From: Eubacterium sp.
GTDB taxonomy: Bacteria; Bacillota; Clostridia; Lachnospirales; Lachnospiraceae
Direction of reading: 5' to 3'
Assembly: GCA_017938215.1 (NCBI GenBank)
Contig: JAGBBZ010000029.1
Location: forward strand, 1 to 57,167
Length of the DNA: 57,167 bases
Each line of letters begins with the position of its first letter. The first letter of the stretch is position 1. Below the pieces are notes generated by a model. It ran no database searches. It saw only the letters and a list, made by a program, of their open reading frames with translations, and was not told where the DNA came from. The position numbers were made by a program, and so were the translations under genes. This document shows positions 1 to 8,536 of the stretch, piece by piece.

Positions 1-80
1 AGGTTAGCACCTTTTCCACCGAGGAGCTCACGCATGTCAGCATTACCTTCACTGAACAAATAAACCCATTTGTTTGCCAT
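1..80 (-). CDS. ppdK: Pyruvate phosphate dikinase, N-terminal fragment
   Basis: Only the first 26 codons are in the window; the gene runs off the left edge. The translation begins MANKWVYLFSEG and continues to a RELLGGKGANL segment, the conserved opening of pyruvate phosphate dikinase, where this part of the nucleotide-binding domain contacts ATP. The enzyme interconverts PEP, AMP and PPi with pyruvate, ATP and Pi, and in anaerobic Clostridia it commonly works beside glycolysis. The start is supported by an AGGAGG ribosome binding site near 91-98. Identification rests on the short N-terminus alone, but that motif is very distinctive. Confidence 0.88.
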   Translation of the reverse strand, partial: MANKWVYLFSEGNADMRELLGGKGAN

Positions 81-153
81 GACTCTAAATTCCTCCTAAA
101 AATTTGTATTGTATTCTTGACTTTCAAAGTTCTTTTGAATAGTCGCTGTGAAC

Positions 154-183
154 ATTATAACACAAGTCCCACTGAAAGATAAA
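154..183 (-). promoter_or_regulatory. Promoter of ppdK
   Basis: Read on the minus strand there is a perfect TATAAT at 154-159 preceded by TGT, which makes an extended -10 (TGnTATAAT). The -35 is weak: TTTATC at 178-183 with an 18-base spacer. The leader to the start codon would be about 70 bases. Confidence 0.55.
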
Positions 184-259
184 GCACTTTTTTGTAAAAA
201 TGCCTTTTTTTAACGCTTTTCACAGAAAATTCGTAGAAAACCAATATTTTTTGTCCGAA

Positions 260-1780
260 TCATGTCCCCATATAGGAAAAATACATATCATCTTTTTGTT
301 TTCTCGAAACGCCTCCTGAAAAACCATACTTACGAAACGCCTTTACAATATCTCCGTTTGGCTTAACCGAGTATGTGTTCAAATCAATTCCCACTCCTTG
401 GACATGTTGATTGGTTCGTGAAGAATGGCCGACCACTTTGTAAATCGTTGCCCTTTCTTTGCCCTTGTATATTTCCTGAAATATTTTCTTCACCGTCGGC
501 GCAATATTTTTATGTACTCGAATTGTTTTTACTTTCGTCACTTTTCGTCCGGATTGTCCTTTGGCAAAATCCCAAACCTTTACTCGAATCGTCTTCATGT
601 ATTTTCCGGAAGTACGATAACGATACTCTTGTTTTCGATTACCATAAATTCGTTTCTTTCGAGATGACTTCGTCTCATTTTTATGTCCATAGTAATCTGC
701 ATATCGACTATGCTTTGCCGGTTTCCCTTCAATGGTAACGCCATCTTTCTCCATGTATGCCACGATTTTATAGTGATAACATGTACCATTGCTCACATTC
801 GGAACAGTAAGAGAAGTTTTAGATTCCCCCTTTAACACCTTATACTTTTTGAAAGAACCTTTACGCTTTGAATTCTCAGTAACGGAACGGTACACAATAT
901 ACCCCTGGGCACCATCTACTTTTCTCCACGTCACCTTCATCTTTTTAGGACCTAGCATTTTACTTTTTACACGTTTTGGCTTTGCAAATGTAAGCTTACA
1001 TTTCACTGTTGTTGCTGTATAACTTTTGGAAGCCGTACCAATGCCATACACGCGATAATAATACGTTGTTCCAAATTGCAAATTCTCATGCTTCCATGAC
1101 GAAATGTCCGTTCCATGCAAAACGGCAGCCACATAATAAGGACCATCTTCAGAAGTGGAACACTGTATTTCATATCCTTGCACCATACCAGGATAAACCC
1201 ATGTAAGCTCTGTGGTAGTATTATTTACCGCCTCAACATTTACTCCAAGCACTTTTCTTTGTGGCATATATGCTTTCGCTACATTACTATCATCCGAGTA
1301 AACGGAATGATGCACAGTAATATTTTTCCCATTGTAATACTCTTTCACCGGTCTTTCTGCCTGAGCAATCACCACGAGTTCGTATGTCGCTCCCAAACGA
1401 ATAAAACCACTTTCAATATCAATAAACGCGCCACCATCCGCCATCACTTTATCATACTGTGACGCTGCGATTGTCGTCAAATCAAGAAAATGTTTTCTAT
1501 CTCCATTCGTTTCCTCATAACACTGATACACAACATACTTCGTCAAGTCAGCATCTTCCACTTTAGAAAATTTCACCCATATTCCCTTTTCACTCGTCGT
1601 TACCGACGTAATCACCGGCGCCTCTGGTTTTGTAAGCTCCGTTGGTTCCGCCGTAGCACTCGGTGATGGAGTTGCAGATTCGGCCGCAGCACCTACTTCC
1701 CGCGGCCAAAAAGCACTCATGCACACCAATAATGCTAACAAAAAACCGTATCCCATCCTACATTTTCTTACTTCTTTCAT
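260..1780 (-). CDS. Secreted fibronectin-III-like protein with degenerate M15-type peptidase end
   Basis: 506 residues. Residues 1-32 form a signal peptide (basic start, LLALLVCMSAF core, cleavage near VGAAA), followed by a Ser/Pro/Thr-rich linker (35-48). Three fibronectin-type-III-like modules can be seen at about 52-160, 176-265 and 268-365, each with the WxxxxGAxGYxVYR-like core; a basic Lys/Arg/Tyr-rich stretch follows (365-425). The last 80 residues resemble the M15 D,D-/L,D-carboxypeptidase fold: QHVQGVGIDL at 458-467 aligns with SxHxxGxAxD, giving His459 and Asp466 as ligands. The third expected zinc His, normally in DxMHFE, is Tyr500 (DDMYFSY), so activity is doubtful. The start has GGAGG 8 bases upstream. 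The role is probably at the cell wall or surface; the substrate is unknown. Confidence 0.7.
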   Translation of the reverse strand: MKEVRKCRMGYGFLLALLVCMSAFWPREVGAAAESATPSPSATAEPTELTKPEAPVITSVTTSEKGIWVKFSKVEDADLTKYVVYQCYEETNGDRKHFLDLTTIAASQYDKVMADGGAFIDIESGFIRLGATYELVVIAQAERPVKEYYNGKNITVHHSVYSDDSNVAKAYMPQRKVLGVNVEAVNNTTTELTWVYPGMVQGYEIQCSTSEDGPYYVAAVLHGTDISSWKHENLQFGTTYYYRVYGIGTASKSYTATTVKCKLTFAKPKRVKSKMLGPKKMKVTWRKVDGAQGYIVYRSVTENSKRKGSFKKYKVLKGESKTSLTVPNVSNGTCYHYKIVAYMEKDGVTIEGKPAKHSRYADYYGHKNETKSSRKKRIYGNRKQEYRYRTSGKYMKTIRVKVWDFAKGQSGRKVTKVKTIRVHKNIAPTVKKIFQEIYKGKERATIYKVVGHSSRTNQHVQGVGIDLNTYSVKPNGDIVKAFRKYGFSGGVSRKQKDDMYFSYMGT

Positions 1781-1855
1781 TGGTCATGCCTCCATTCTTC
1801 CCTTCATTATCATGTAACTCTTCATGGCTTCCACACATTGGTTCTGAATAGTTAC

Positions 1856-1884
1856 ATTATAATAAGAAAGGCACATTTCTGCAA
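1856..1884 (-). promoter_or_regulatory. Promoter of the FN3/M15-like gene, nested in a terminator
   Basis: Minus-strand TTGCAG (1879-1884), a 17-base spacer and TATAAT (1856-1861) make a good vegetative promoter for the gene starting at 1780. The -35 hexamer lies inside the hairpin of the upstream gene's terminator. Confidence 0.6.
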
Positions 1885-1909
1885 TCCTTTTGAATCGCAG
1901 AAATATGCC
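1870..1909 (-). terminator. Intrinsic terminator after the lectin-domain gene
   Basis: Inverted repeat with arms at 1870-1882 and 1897-1909 (12 of 13 bases pair; loop of 14), followed on the minus strand by a T-rich tract (TTTCTTATTAT). It lies 18 bases beyond the stop codon of the 1160-residue secreted protein. Confidence 0.75.
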
Positions 1910-1927
1910 TCTTCGTATTTGTCTAAT

Positions 1928-4900
1928 TTATTTTTTCTTTTTCTTCTGGTAAATGGTTACGTATACATACAAAAGATAAGTCTTATCATTCTGTTTGATG
2001 TTTACACGTACCAATGTCTTACCATTCTTTTTACCTGTATACTTACCTTTCTTGGTCATCTTCAAAATGCCCTTCTTAATCGGTGTATACTTCACTTTAG
2101 AATCTTTCTTCAAATCATATACAACAATACGGCTTGACTTTTTCAAGACACGCTGCTTAGCAATCAAAACTGTCGGTGTTTTGATCACCTTAGACTTGAA
2201 GTTTTTCAACTCTTTTGCATTATCAAATTTCTTTTTAACACGAACTTCAATTACAAGACGGTTGGTGTATTTTCCTTTGATTGCTGTAAATGTCAAAGTT
2301 GCACGGCCTTTTTTCTTTGCCTTGATTACACCTTTTTTATTTACAGTAGCTACCTTCTTGTTGGTAGAAGTACATACAATCGTTGCACCTTTACATTTGA
2401 TGAGTTTCAGTTTTGCTTTGGTCTTTCTCTGCATGTACTTGATTACCTTAAATCCAGGAATCTTGTAATCCTTTGCCTTCTGCAAAAGCTCATCGTATGT
2501 GTACTGACTTCCAGATGCTAACATCTTACCATTAACAACTGCTTTTTCACGCTCTGTCAACTTGTTCCAAGAACCTTCACCGGAAACAATCAAATCACGT
2601 GTCATATCGGTTACAGATGTAATGAGATTTCCTTTCACATCTGTTACATAATCTTTAATAAAGTTTGCAGCTGAATCTTCCTCCGCTGGTGTATAGATAA
2701 CAATCGGCGTTGCGCTTGGTTGTGCTATGGCTGTACCACCGTTACCACCGTTTCCGCCTGTACCCTGTCCTGGCGCAGGTGTCGCAGTTGGAGCCACGGA
2801 TGGTTTGTTCTCTGGTGTAATATCACCACTTCCACCTGATGTAATATCACCTGGTTTTACATTTTCCTGATTTGCACTATCACTCTTTGCCACCACTTTG
2901 TAAGTACCTGGATCAAGATTTGAGAATTTCACTGTACCATCGGTACCAACACTTCCATCGGACCAAGTTTCCGTACTACCAGAATCTGGTACAAAGGTTC
3001 CATTTCCATCTTTCTTAACTGGAACTTCTACATAAGCTCCACTCTCATCTTTTTTCAATACTGCATAAACCGTATTTGGCAATGGCTCCTCGATAATAAT
3101 CGTCACTTTGTCATCTGAGTTATCCTCTGGTGTACCATTGTTATCGTAGTCTGTCTCAATATCCGTACTTGGAATCGAAGGACTGACTGTTGTATCTGTT
3201 GAGGAAACCAATGTAATTTCCGAAATATCATACGTTTTATCTTTATCAACCAAGAAACGAATCACACTACCTGGTTCCGGTGCATAATATCCTGGATACT
3301 CATTTTGATCCGCATCTGGTGTCAATGAATAACCAAGGTTGTCAAAAGCTGGAACTGTCTCTGGATAAAGAACATTTCCATCCTCATCCTTAATCGCATA
3401 AATCGTATCTTCTTTGGTAGGTTTGATGGTAATAAAACGTTTATCATCTCCCACACCTGGCTCTGGTGTAGCATCTGGATCCGCCACTACGATATCCGCA
3501 TTTGTTCTTGTAGCATCGTACGGATCTGATTCCAATGCTCCATAATATTTCCCATTACCATATACTTCAACAACTAATTCTTTGTCCAAAATGTCTTCGG
3601 TCAATACCAACAAAGGACTAGCAGACTCATCACCAACCTTAACAAGATTGTCACCATCTTTATAATACCACTGATATGTCAATGTGTCGTGAGAACCTTC
3701 TGGACCAACACCTGTAATGTCCGCCTCTAATACAGTTCCTACTTTAACCACATCATTTCCTTCACTATCTTTCTGAGAGACATTCTTGATTACAGGTTTT
3801 CCTGTAATCGGAATCAATGGATCGGAATTCAATGTACCTGTATAATCACCAGTTCCATTTACCTGAACCACATATGTTTTATCTGCAACTCCGGCCGTAT
3901 TTACATCTACATCTGGAATTGTATAGGTAGCATCCGTCGCTCCTGCAATCGGAGTCAAGGTACCATTTGGCTCCTGAATATACCACTGATAATCATATGT
4001 TGCTCCCTCTGGACCAACATTGGATGTATCCGCCACAAGTACAGAACCTTCTTTTAATTCAGAATCCTCATGTGTAATCGCAGGCTCTCCAACAATTTGT
4101 TTTACAACAGGAGCTGCCGTTGGTTTCACTGTAGGAGCTGCCGTTGGTGCAACTGTTGCCTGCGCGTCTGTTGGCACTGCTGTTGCTGGTGCATCTGTAG
4201 CCGCTGGAGTAACCACTGGCACAGTACCATTGGATCCTTTTGTCTCCGTCACAATAAGAAGTTCTTCGCCATCTTCGATAAACGACTCATCCGGAGCACC
4301 AAACTCGATATATGTCGCATGCCAATGGAAGGATTCATCCGGATGATCATTCCAGTTACCGATACTTGCCTCTCCGTAGTATCCATAACCTTCTTCGGCA
4401 TTAATATTTGTACCATTTCCTGCTGGAAGTTCTCCTCCGTTAGGTTCCTTCGGCTCATCACCATTTCGGTTCCAGTTTGAGAAATATCCTTCTGCTGTTA
4501 CAAAATCTCCCTCATTACTTGTACCACCATTCCAGCCAAGAGCGTCGCTCTGATATCCAAACTCTTGTCCAGCCTCAGGTCCACAAACCCATCTCCATAC
4601 GTTATTTGTCACGTCATTTATGTCAAACGTAGCGAGTGGATTCCAGTAATCATCACCGATGCCATCTCCACCATATGTACCACTCTTCGTCGTTGCACGG
4701 GTACATCCCATCCAACCTTTTGTCGCAGAACCGCCAGAACCAAAACTTCCCCAGATAAAACGGTCCTCCGCCAATGACGTCAATGTAAGAAGATAACCAT
4801 TTACACCTGCAAACTCTGCATTCTGCGCTTTACGATAGGCATCTTTCCAAGAAAGATTCGAATCGTTATACATACCATAGAAATGACCATTGAAGTATTT

Positions 4901-5410
4901 TAAGTCATACTCCGTGCCTTCAATTGTCATTTTAGCATCTTTTACGCCAGTTGCAGATACAGATACCATTTGCTCCTTCTCCGCTGTGGTAAAATGAATT
5001 CCCTTCAAAAACTCTTCCATTTGGTCTTTTGTCGCACCTTCTGGAATATTAAAGGAAATGGACTCGTACTGTCCTTCTGTCGTAAGTGTTTCCACTGCAA
5101 CGGACACATCGCTACCTGTACTGGCAACAATCGCATTTCCTGTCACGCCTGCAATCTGTGTTGCACTCGTCTTCATATAACCACTATCAACACTCACACT
5201 TAAGTGATAGAGTTTTCTCGATTCGTCTTTCAACGAAATCTCCACATCCGGATATGTATAATAACCATCCTGCATGTCCAACTCGCCAAGAACAATCTCA
5301 TTCTTTTCTGCCGCACTCGACTCAGTCACAACGATACCCTGTCCCGCAAAGAGACTTACAATCATCGAAAATGCTAACAAAATTGACAAGAATCTTCTTT
5401 TTAATTTCAT
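1928..5410 (-). CDS. Large secreted protein with C-type-lectin-like domain, Ig-like modules and Lys-rich C-terminus
   Basis: 1160 residues. A signal peptide covers about 1-34 (LSILLAFSMIVSLFAG core, cut near SSAAE). Residues 172-371 look like a C-type lectin fold: FNGHFYGMY, WKDAYRKAQ, NGYLLTLTSLAED, WMGCTR, a W/N/G-rich loop and a closing GNWND...YIEFG. An Ala/Pro/Thr linker follows (about 400-437), then Ig-like or repeated modules (about 438-620, opening with GEPAIT and GKPVIKN) and further beta-rich, Asp-rich segments. Near residues 1010-1080 there is a BIG2-like unit (TSTNKKVATVNKKGVIKAKK). The C-terminus is strikingly basic and ends in five lysines; no LPXTG motif is seen. A role as a surface adhesin or glycan-binding protein is inferred. 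The start has GGAGG and a strong upstream promoter. Confidence 0.75.
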   Translation of the reverse strand: MKLKRRFLSILLAFSMIVSLFAGQGIVVTESSAAEKNEIVLGELDMQDGYYTYPDVEISLKDESRKLYHLSVSVDSGYMKTSATQIAGVTGNAIVASTGSDVSVAVETLTTEGQYESISFNIPEGATKDQMEEFLKGIHFTTAEKEQMVSVSATGVKDAKMTIEGTEYDLKYFNGHFYGMYNDSNLSWKDAYRKAQNAEFAGVNGYLLTLTSLAEDRFIWGSFGSGGSATKGWMGCTRATTKSGTYGGDGIGDDYWNPLATFDINDVTNNVWRWVCGPEAGQEFGYQSDALGWNGGTSNEGDFVTAEGYFSNWNRNGDEPKEPNGGELPAGNGTNINAEEGYGYYGEASIGNWNDHPDESFHWHATYIEFGAPDESFIEDGEELLIVTETKGSNGTVPVVTPAATDAPATAVPTDAQATVAPTAAPTVKPTAAPVVKQIVGEPAITHEDSELKEGSVLVADTSNVGPEGATYDYQWYIQEPNGTLTPIAGATDATYTIPDVDVNTAGVADKTYVVQVNGTGDYTGTLNSDPLIPITGKPVIKNVSQKDSEGNDVVKVGTVLEADITGVGPEGSHDTLTYQWYYKDGDNLVKVGDESASPLLVLTEDILDKELVVEVYGNGKYYGALESDPYDATRTNADIVVADPDATPEPGVGDDKRFITIKPTKEDTIYAIKDEDGNVLYPETVPAFDNLGYSLTPDADQNEYPGYYAPEPGSVIRFLVDKDKTYDISEITLVSSTDTTVSPSIPSTDIETDYDNNGTPEDNSDDKVTIIIEEPLPNTVYAVLKKDESGAYVEVPVKKDGNGTFVPDSGSTETWSDGSVGTDGTVKFSNLDPGTYKVVAKSDSANQENVKPGDITSGGSGDITPENKPSVAPTATPAPGQGTGGNGGNGGTAIAQPSATPIVIYTPAEEDSAANFIKDYVTDVKGNLITSVTDMTRDLIVSGEGSWNKLTEREKAVVNGKMLASGSQYTYDELLQKAKDYKIPGFKVIKYMQRKTKAKLKLIKCKGATIVCTSTNKKVATVNKKGVIKAKKKGRATLTFTAIKGKYTNRLVIEVRVKKKFDNAKELKNFKSKVIKTPTVLIAKQRVLKKSSRIVVYDLKKDSKVKYTPIKKGILKMTKKGKYTGKKNGKTLVRVNIKQNDKTYLLYVYVTIYQKKKKK

Positions 5411-5457
5411 ACTTTCTTCCTCCTTGAGTTGTTTTTTAGTTTTAAGTAAACAGTATC

Positions 5458-5486
5458 ATTATACTTCCTTCTTCTAATAAAATCAA
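5458..5486 (-). promoter_or_regulatory. Promoter of the lectin-domain gene
   Basis: Minus-strand TTGATT (5481-5486), a spacer of exactly 17 and TATAAT (5458-5463). This is close to the sigma-A consensus; the leader is about 40 bases and ends in an AGGAGG site. Confidence 0.7.
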
Positions 5487-5506
5487 CCATAAAAATATTA
5501 CCAAAT

Positions 5507-6106
5507 TTATTTCCCCAACAAAATCAACTCTTCCTCTGTTAATTTTCGGTATTCCCCCGGCATCAACGTATCATCTAATTTCACATTACCAATGGATACT
5601 CGCTTCAGATATACGACATACCCACCAATTGCACGTAGCATCCTCTTAATCTGATGTTTTTTTCCCTCAGACACTGTCAGATATCCGGAATACACCGGAT
5701 GCTCCATCTGATTTTCAGGTCGAATCCCAGTAGCAATGTCACATATATCTTTTAATTGCTTTGTTTCTTTCAATATGATTTCTGCCGGTCGCGCTTTCCC
5801 TCCTCGTAGCATAACGCCATCTCGAATCATTTGTATATGTTCGTCTGTCAATTCCCCCATGGACCAGAAAAAGTACGTCTTAAAAACGTGATTCTCCGGG
5901 TGCATTAATTTTTGGGTCCACTTCCCATCATTGGTTATAAAAAGTAACCCTTCTGTATCCTTATCCAGACGTCCCACAGGATGCAAACCTTCTATATTAA
6001 TGGAGTCAAAATAATCCATCACCGTCTTGTGTACTGCGTCACGATTTGCCGTAATACATCCGGCAGGCTTATTAAACATATAATAAACGTGTTCTGCATC
6101 TTTCAT
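5507..6106 (-). CDS. rRNA pseudouridine synthase (RsuA/RluE-type, no S4 domain)
   Basis: 199 residues from the ATG at 6106, chosen because AAGGAG lies 8 bases before it; a seven-codon longer reading has no site. The family signature GRLDKDTEGLL carries the catalytic Asp, and YMFNKPAGCITA near the start and KHQIKRMLRAIG near the end are typical of the RsuA/RluB/E/F branch. It isomerises one uridine in rRNA. RsuA and RluB carry an N-terminal S4 domain; here the catalytic domain starts at once, as in RluE-like proteins, so the target base cannot be assigned. It follows tpiA by 73 bases on the same strand and may be cotranscribed by read-through. Confidence 0.85.
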   Translation of the reverse strand: MKDAEHVYYMFNKPAGCITANRDAVHKTVMDYFDSINIEGLHPVGRLDKDTEGLLFITNDGKWTQKLMHPENHVFKTYFFWSMGELTDEHIQMIRDGVMLRGGKARPAEIILKETKQLKDICDIATGIRPENQMEHPVYSGYLTVSEGKKHQIKRMLRAIGGYVVYLKRVSIGNVKLDDTLMPGEYRKLTEEELILLGK

Positions 6107-6127
6107 TTTCTTTCTCCTTACACACAA

Positions 6128-6162
6128 AGAGCCCCAAAAACACTTCTGGCTTCTGAGGCTCT
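6128..6162 (-). terminator. Weak hairpin after tpiA
   Basis: AGAGCC/GGCTCT arms enclose a loop of about 23 bases; the minus-strand tail is only TTTGTGTG. It lies between tpiA and the pseudouridine synthase and may be a leaky terminator. Confidence 0.35.
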
Positions 6163-6179
6163 CTCATCACTCATTTCGA

Positions 6180-6929
6180 TTATTTATAATTTACGATCTT
6201 ACCGAAATCTGCTTTCAAAGAAGCTCCTCCTACAAGACCTCCATCAATGTCTGGTTTTGCAAAAAGCTCTGCTGCATTGCCATCATTTACAGAACCACCG
6301 TACTGAATACGGATTTCTTCCGCGGTTGCATCGTCATATACTTCTGCGATGCAATCACGAATCGCTTTACATACTTCTTCTGCCTGATCCGAAGTTGCTG
6401 TCTCACCCGTTCCAATCGCCCAGATTGGTTCATAAGCGATAACTGCCTTCTTCGCCTGATCTGCTGTCACATCCTGGAATGCGATTTTAATCTGCATACG
6501 AATCCAGTCAATGTAAATTCCCTGTTTTCTCTGAGTCAAGGACTCGCCACAACAAATAATCGGCGTGATACCATGCTCAAATGCCTTTTTCACCTTTTTA
6601 TTTACAGTCTCATCCGTCTCTGCAAAATACTCACGTCTCTCAGAATGACCAAGAACAACGTATTTTACCCCTGCATCCGTCAACATATTTGGTGCAATCT
6701 CCCCGGTATATGCGCCACTCTCTTCGAAGTACATATTCTCTGCACCGATTTGGATATTACTACCTTTTGCCGCTTCCACACATGGAATGATATCAATCGC
6801 CGGCACGCAAAATACCACATCTACTTCATCATTTGCCACAAGTGGTTTCAACTCATTCACCAATGCCACTGCCTCACTTGGCGTCTTATTCATTTTCCAG
6901 TTACCCGCAATAATTTTTCTTCTAGCCAT
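6180..6929 (-). CDS. tpiA: Triosephosphate isomerase
   Basis: 249 residues, the usual length for a TIM monomer. It interconverts dihydroxyacetone phosphate and glyceraldehyde 3-phosphate. The active-site residues sit at canonical positions: N10 and K12 in GNWKMN, H95 in [12 protein letters not shown] and E167 in [11 protein letters not shown]. The phosphate loop follows E167. The start at 6929 has AAAGGAG 10 bases upstream; a longer reading to 7004 would add 25 non-conserved residues. It is the last glycolytic gene of the gap-pgk-tpiA run, separated from pgk by 270 bases of palindromic sequence. Confidence 0.97.
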   Translation of the reverse strand: MARRKIIAGNWKMNKTPSEAVALVNELKPLVANDEVDVVFCVPAIDIIPCVEAAKGSNIQIGAENMYFEESGAYTGEIAPNMLTDAGVKYVVLGHSERREYFAETDETVNKKVKKAFEHGITPIICCGESLTQRKQGIYIDWIRMQIKIAFQDVTADQAKKAVIAYEPIWAIGTGETATSDQAEEVCKAIRDCIAEVYDDATAEEIRIQYGGSVNDGNAAELFAKPDIDGGLVGGASLKADFGKIVNYK

Positions 6930-6997
6930 AATTCTCTTCTCCTTTATTTTGCTGTTTTTCGTACCACACATCTTTCCCAGCAACAAATCAATAATAA

Positions 6998-7184
6998 TAT
7001 ACACACGGCAATTTGCCTTAGCAGCATGCCGTGTGTTTGTATATGCGATTTACGCGGGAAGTCGTTTGTAATCCTTCCAGCATCTTGACGCTTCGCGTCA
7101 AGATGCACGCGGGCAGTCGCCCGCTAAAGATATACAAACACATCGCATTTTGTGCAAGCACAATGCGTGTGTTTGTATATCTTT
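6998..7184. repeat. Composite palindromic intergenic element A (pgk-tpiA)
   Basis: This 270-base gap is filled with nested inverted repeats. They are: a hairpin with ACACACGGCA/TGCCGTGTGT arms (about 7000-7036); a perfect 10-bp hairpin, CATCTTGACG/CGTCAAGATG with loop CTTCG (7081-7105); GCGGGC/GCCCGC (7109-7124); and a long near-perfect hairpin at 7126-7184 whose outer 17 bp are exact. A 15-base direct repeat, CGTGTGTTTGTATAT, occurs at 7030-7044 and 7166-7180. The last hairpin starts 15 bases after the pgk stop and could end or protect its transcript. Confidence 0.7.
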
Positions 7185-7199
7185 GAAGGGCTCGTTGCC

Positions 7200-8396
7200 T
7201 TAGCGATCGTTTGCGGCAGCTACACCTGGAAGTTCTTTTCCTTCCAAGAACTCAAGGGAAGCGCCACCACCTGTAGAGATGTGTGTCATCTTGTCACCAA
7301 ATCCAAGCTGGTTTACTGCTGCTGCACTATCACCACCACCGATGATTGTTGTAGCATTATCCAATTTAGCCATAGCCTCAGCTACTGCAATTGTACCTTT
7401 TGCAAAATTTGGCATCTCGAAACATCCCATAGGTCCGTTCCATACTACTGTCTTAGCACCAGCTACTGCCTCTGCAAAAAGTTTTGCAGATTCTGGTCCG
7501 ATATCAAGTCCCTGCATATCTGCTGGAATTCCTTCTGCACCACAAAGTGCTGTATTCGCATCGTTAGAGAATGCATCTGCTGCGAGGGTATCCACTGGAA
7601 TCAACAGTTTTACACCTTTCTCCTCTGCTTTTTTCTGCATATCAAGTGCATACTGCTTGTAATCTTCTTCAAAAAGAGACTTACCAATCGCTTCTCCATT
7701 CGCAGCCATGAATGTGTATGCCATACCTCCACCGATGATAAGAGTATCTACTTTATCAAGAAGGTTTTCAATCACTGGAATCTTAGAGGAAACTTTCGCA
7801 CCACCAAGGATTGCAACAAATGGTCTTTCTGGGTTGTTTACTGCATTTCCAAGGAAATCGATTTCTTTCTGCATCAGGTAACCAACAACTGCTGTATCTA
7901 CATACTTTGTTACACCTACGTTGGAGCAGTGTGCACGGTGAGCAGTACCAAATGCATCATTTACAAATACATCTGCAAGAGAAGCAAGATCCTGAGAGAA
8001 TGCATCCTCATTCTTTGTCTCCTCTGCACGATAACGCGTATTCTCAATAAGAACAACATCACCATCGTTCATTGCTTCTACTGCAGCCTTTGCATTCTCG
8101 CCAACAACGTTAGCATCTGCCGCAAATTTTACATCCTGTCCTAAAAGTTCAGAAAGACGAACTGCTACTGGAGCAAGCGAAAGTTCTGGCTTTGGCTCTC
8201 CTTTTGGCTTACCAAGGTGAGAACAAAGAATTACTTTTCCACCATCTGCAATCAACTTCTTAATTGTAGGAAGTGCTGCAACAAGACGGTTCTCATCTGT
8301 GATTTTTCCATCCTGCAAAGGTACATTGAAGTCGCAACGAACCAATACTCTCTGGCCTTTTACGTTAATATCATCAACGGATTTTTTGTTTAACAT
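7200..8396 (-). CDS. pgk: Phosphoglycerate kinase
   Basis: 398 residues, standard for bacterial PGK. It transfers the phosphate of 1,3-bisphosphoglycerate to ADP. The substrate-binding N-domain shows [12 protein letters not shown] near the start and CSHLGKPKG; the nucleotide domain has [34 protein letters not shown] and the hinge/catalytic glycine loop [10 protein letters not shown]. The start at 8396 is set by AAAGGAG ten bases upstream; the reading upstream of it is not conserved. It lies 140 bases downstream of gap, beyond gap's terminator. The gap contains two small hairpins (CGAGTTT/AAACTCG and GTGTC/GACAC) that may shape a processed leader. Confidence 0.97.
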   Translation of the reverse strand: MLNKKSVDDINVKGQRVLVRCDFNVPLQDGKITDENRLVAALPTIKKLIADGGKVILCSHLGKPKGEPKPELSLAPVAVRLSELLGQDVKFAADANVVGENAKAAVEAMNDGDVVLIENTRYRAEETKNEDAFSQDLASLADVFVNDAFGTAHRAHCSNVGVTKYVDTAVVGYLMQKEIDFLGNAVNNPERPFVAILGGAKVSSKIPVIENLLDKVDTLIIGGGMAYTFMAANGEAIGKSLFEEDYKQYALDMQKKAEEKGVKLLIPVDTLAADAFSNDANTALCGAEGIPADMQGLDIGPESAKLFAEAVAGAKTVVWNGPMGCFEMPNFAKGTIAVAEAMAKLDNATTIIGGGDSAAAVNQLGFGDKMTHISTGGGASLEFLEGKELPGVAAANDR

Positions 8397-8470
8397 ATGT
8401 TTGATCTCCTTTCTTATGTGTCTTTTTTTCGACACTTAACGAGTTTGTATGTAAAACTCGCGCACTTATA

Positions 8471-8507
8471 AAAAAGAGGTCCGGGCCTTTCAGACCGGAC
8501 CCCTTTG
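8471..8507 (-). terminator. Intrinsic terminator after gap
   Basis: GGGGTCCGG/CCGGACC-type stem with a short loop and a following TCTTTTTT tract on the minus strand, 30 bases past the gap stop codon. Some read-through to pgk is likely, since no clear pgk promoter was seen. Confidence 0.75.
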
Positions 8508-8536
8508 GGTTTCAAATTTTATCTGGTTAGAAAAAC

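Noticed and set aside
4110-4215. Short tandem-like repeats resembling a CRISPR array
   Set aside because: They are codons for the Ala/Pro/Thr linker of the lectin protein; spacing is irregular and there are no unique spacers or cas genes.
5507-6127. Longer pseudouridine synthase start at 6127
   Set aside because: The added seven residues would cover the AAGGAG site of the ATG at 6106 and are not family-like.
7152-8144. Long open plus-strand frame opposite pgk (and similar frames opposite lon, clpX, gap and glgA)
   Set aside because: It is Cys-rich, resembles no known protein family and lies entirely opposite a clear gene; such frames arise from codon bias.
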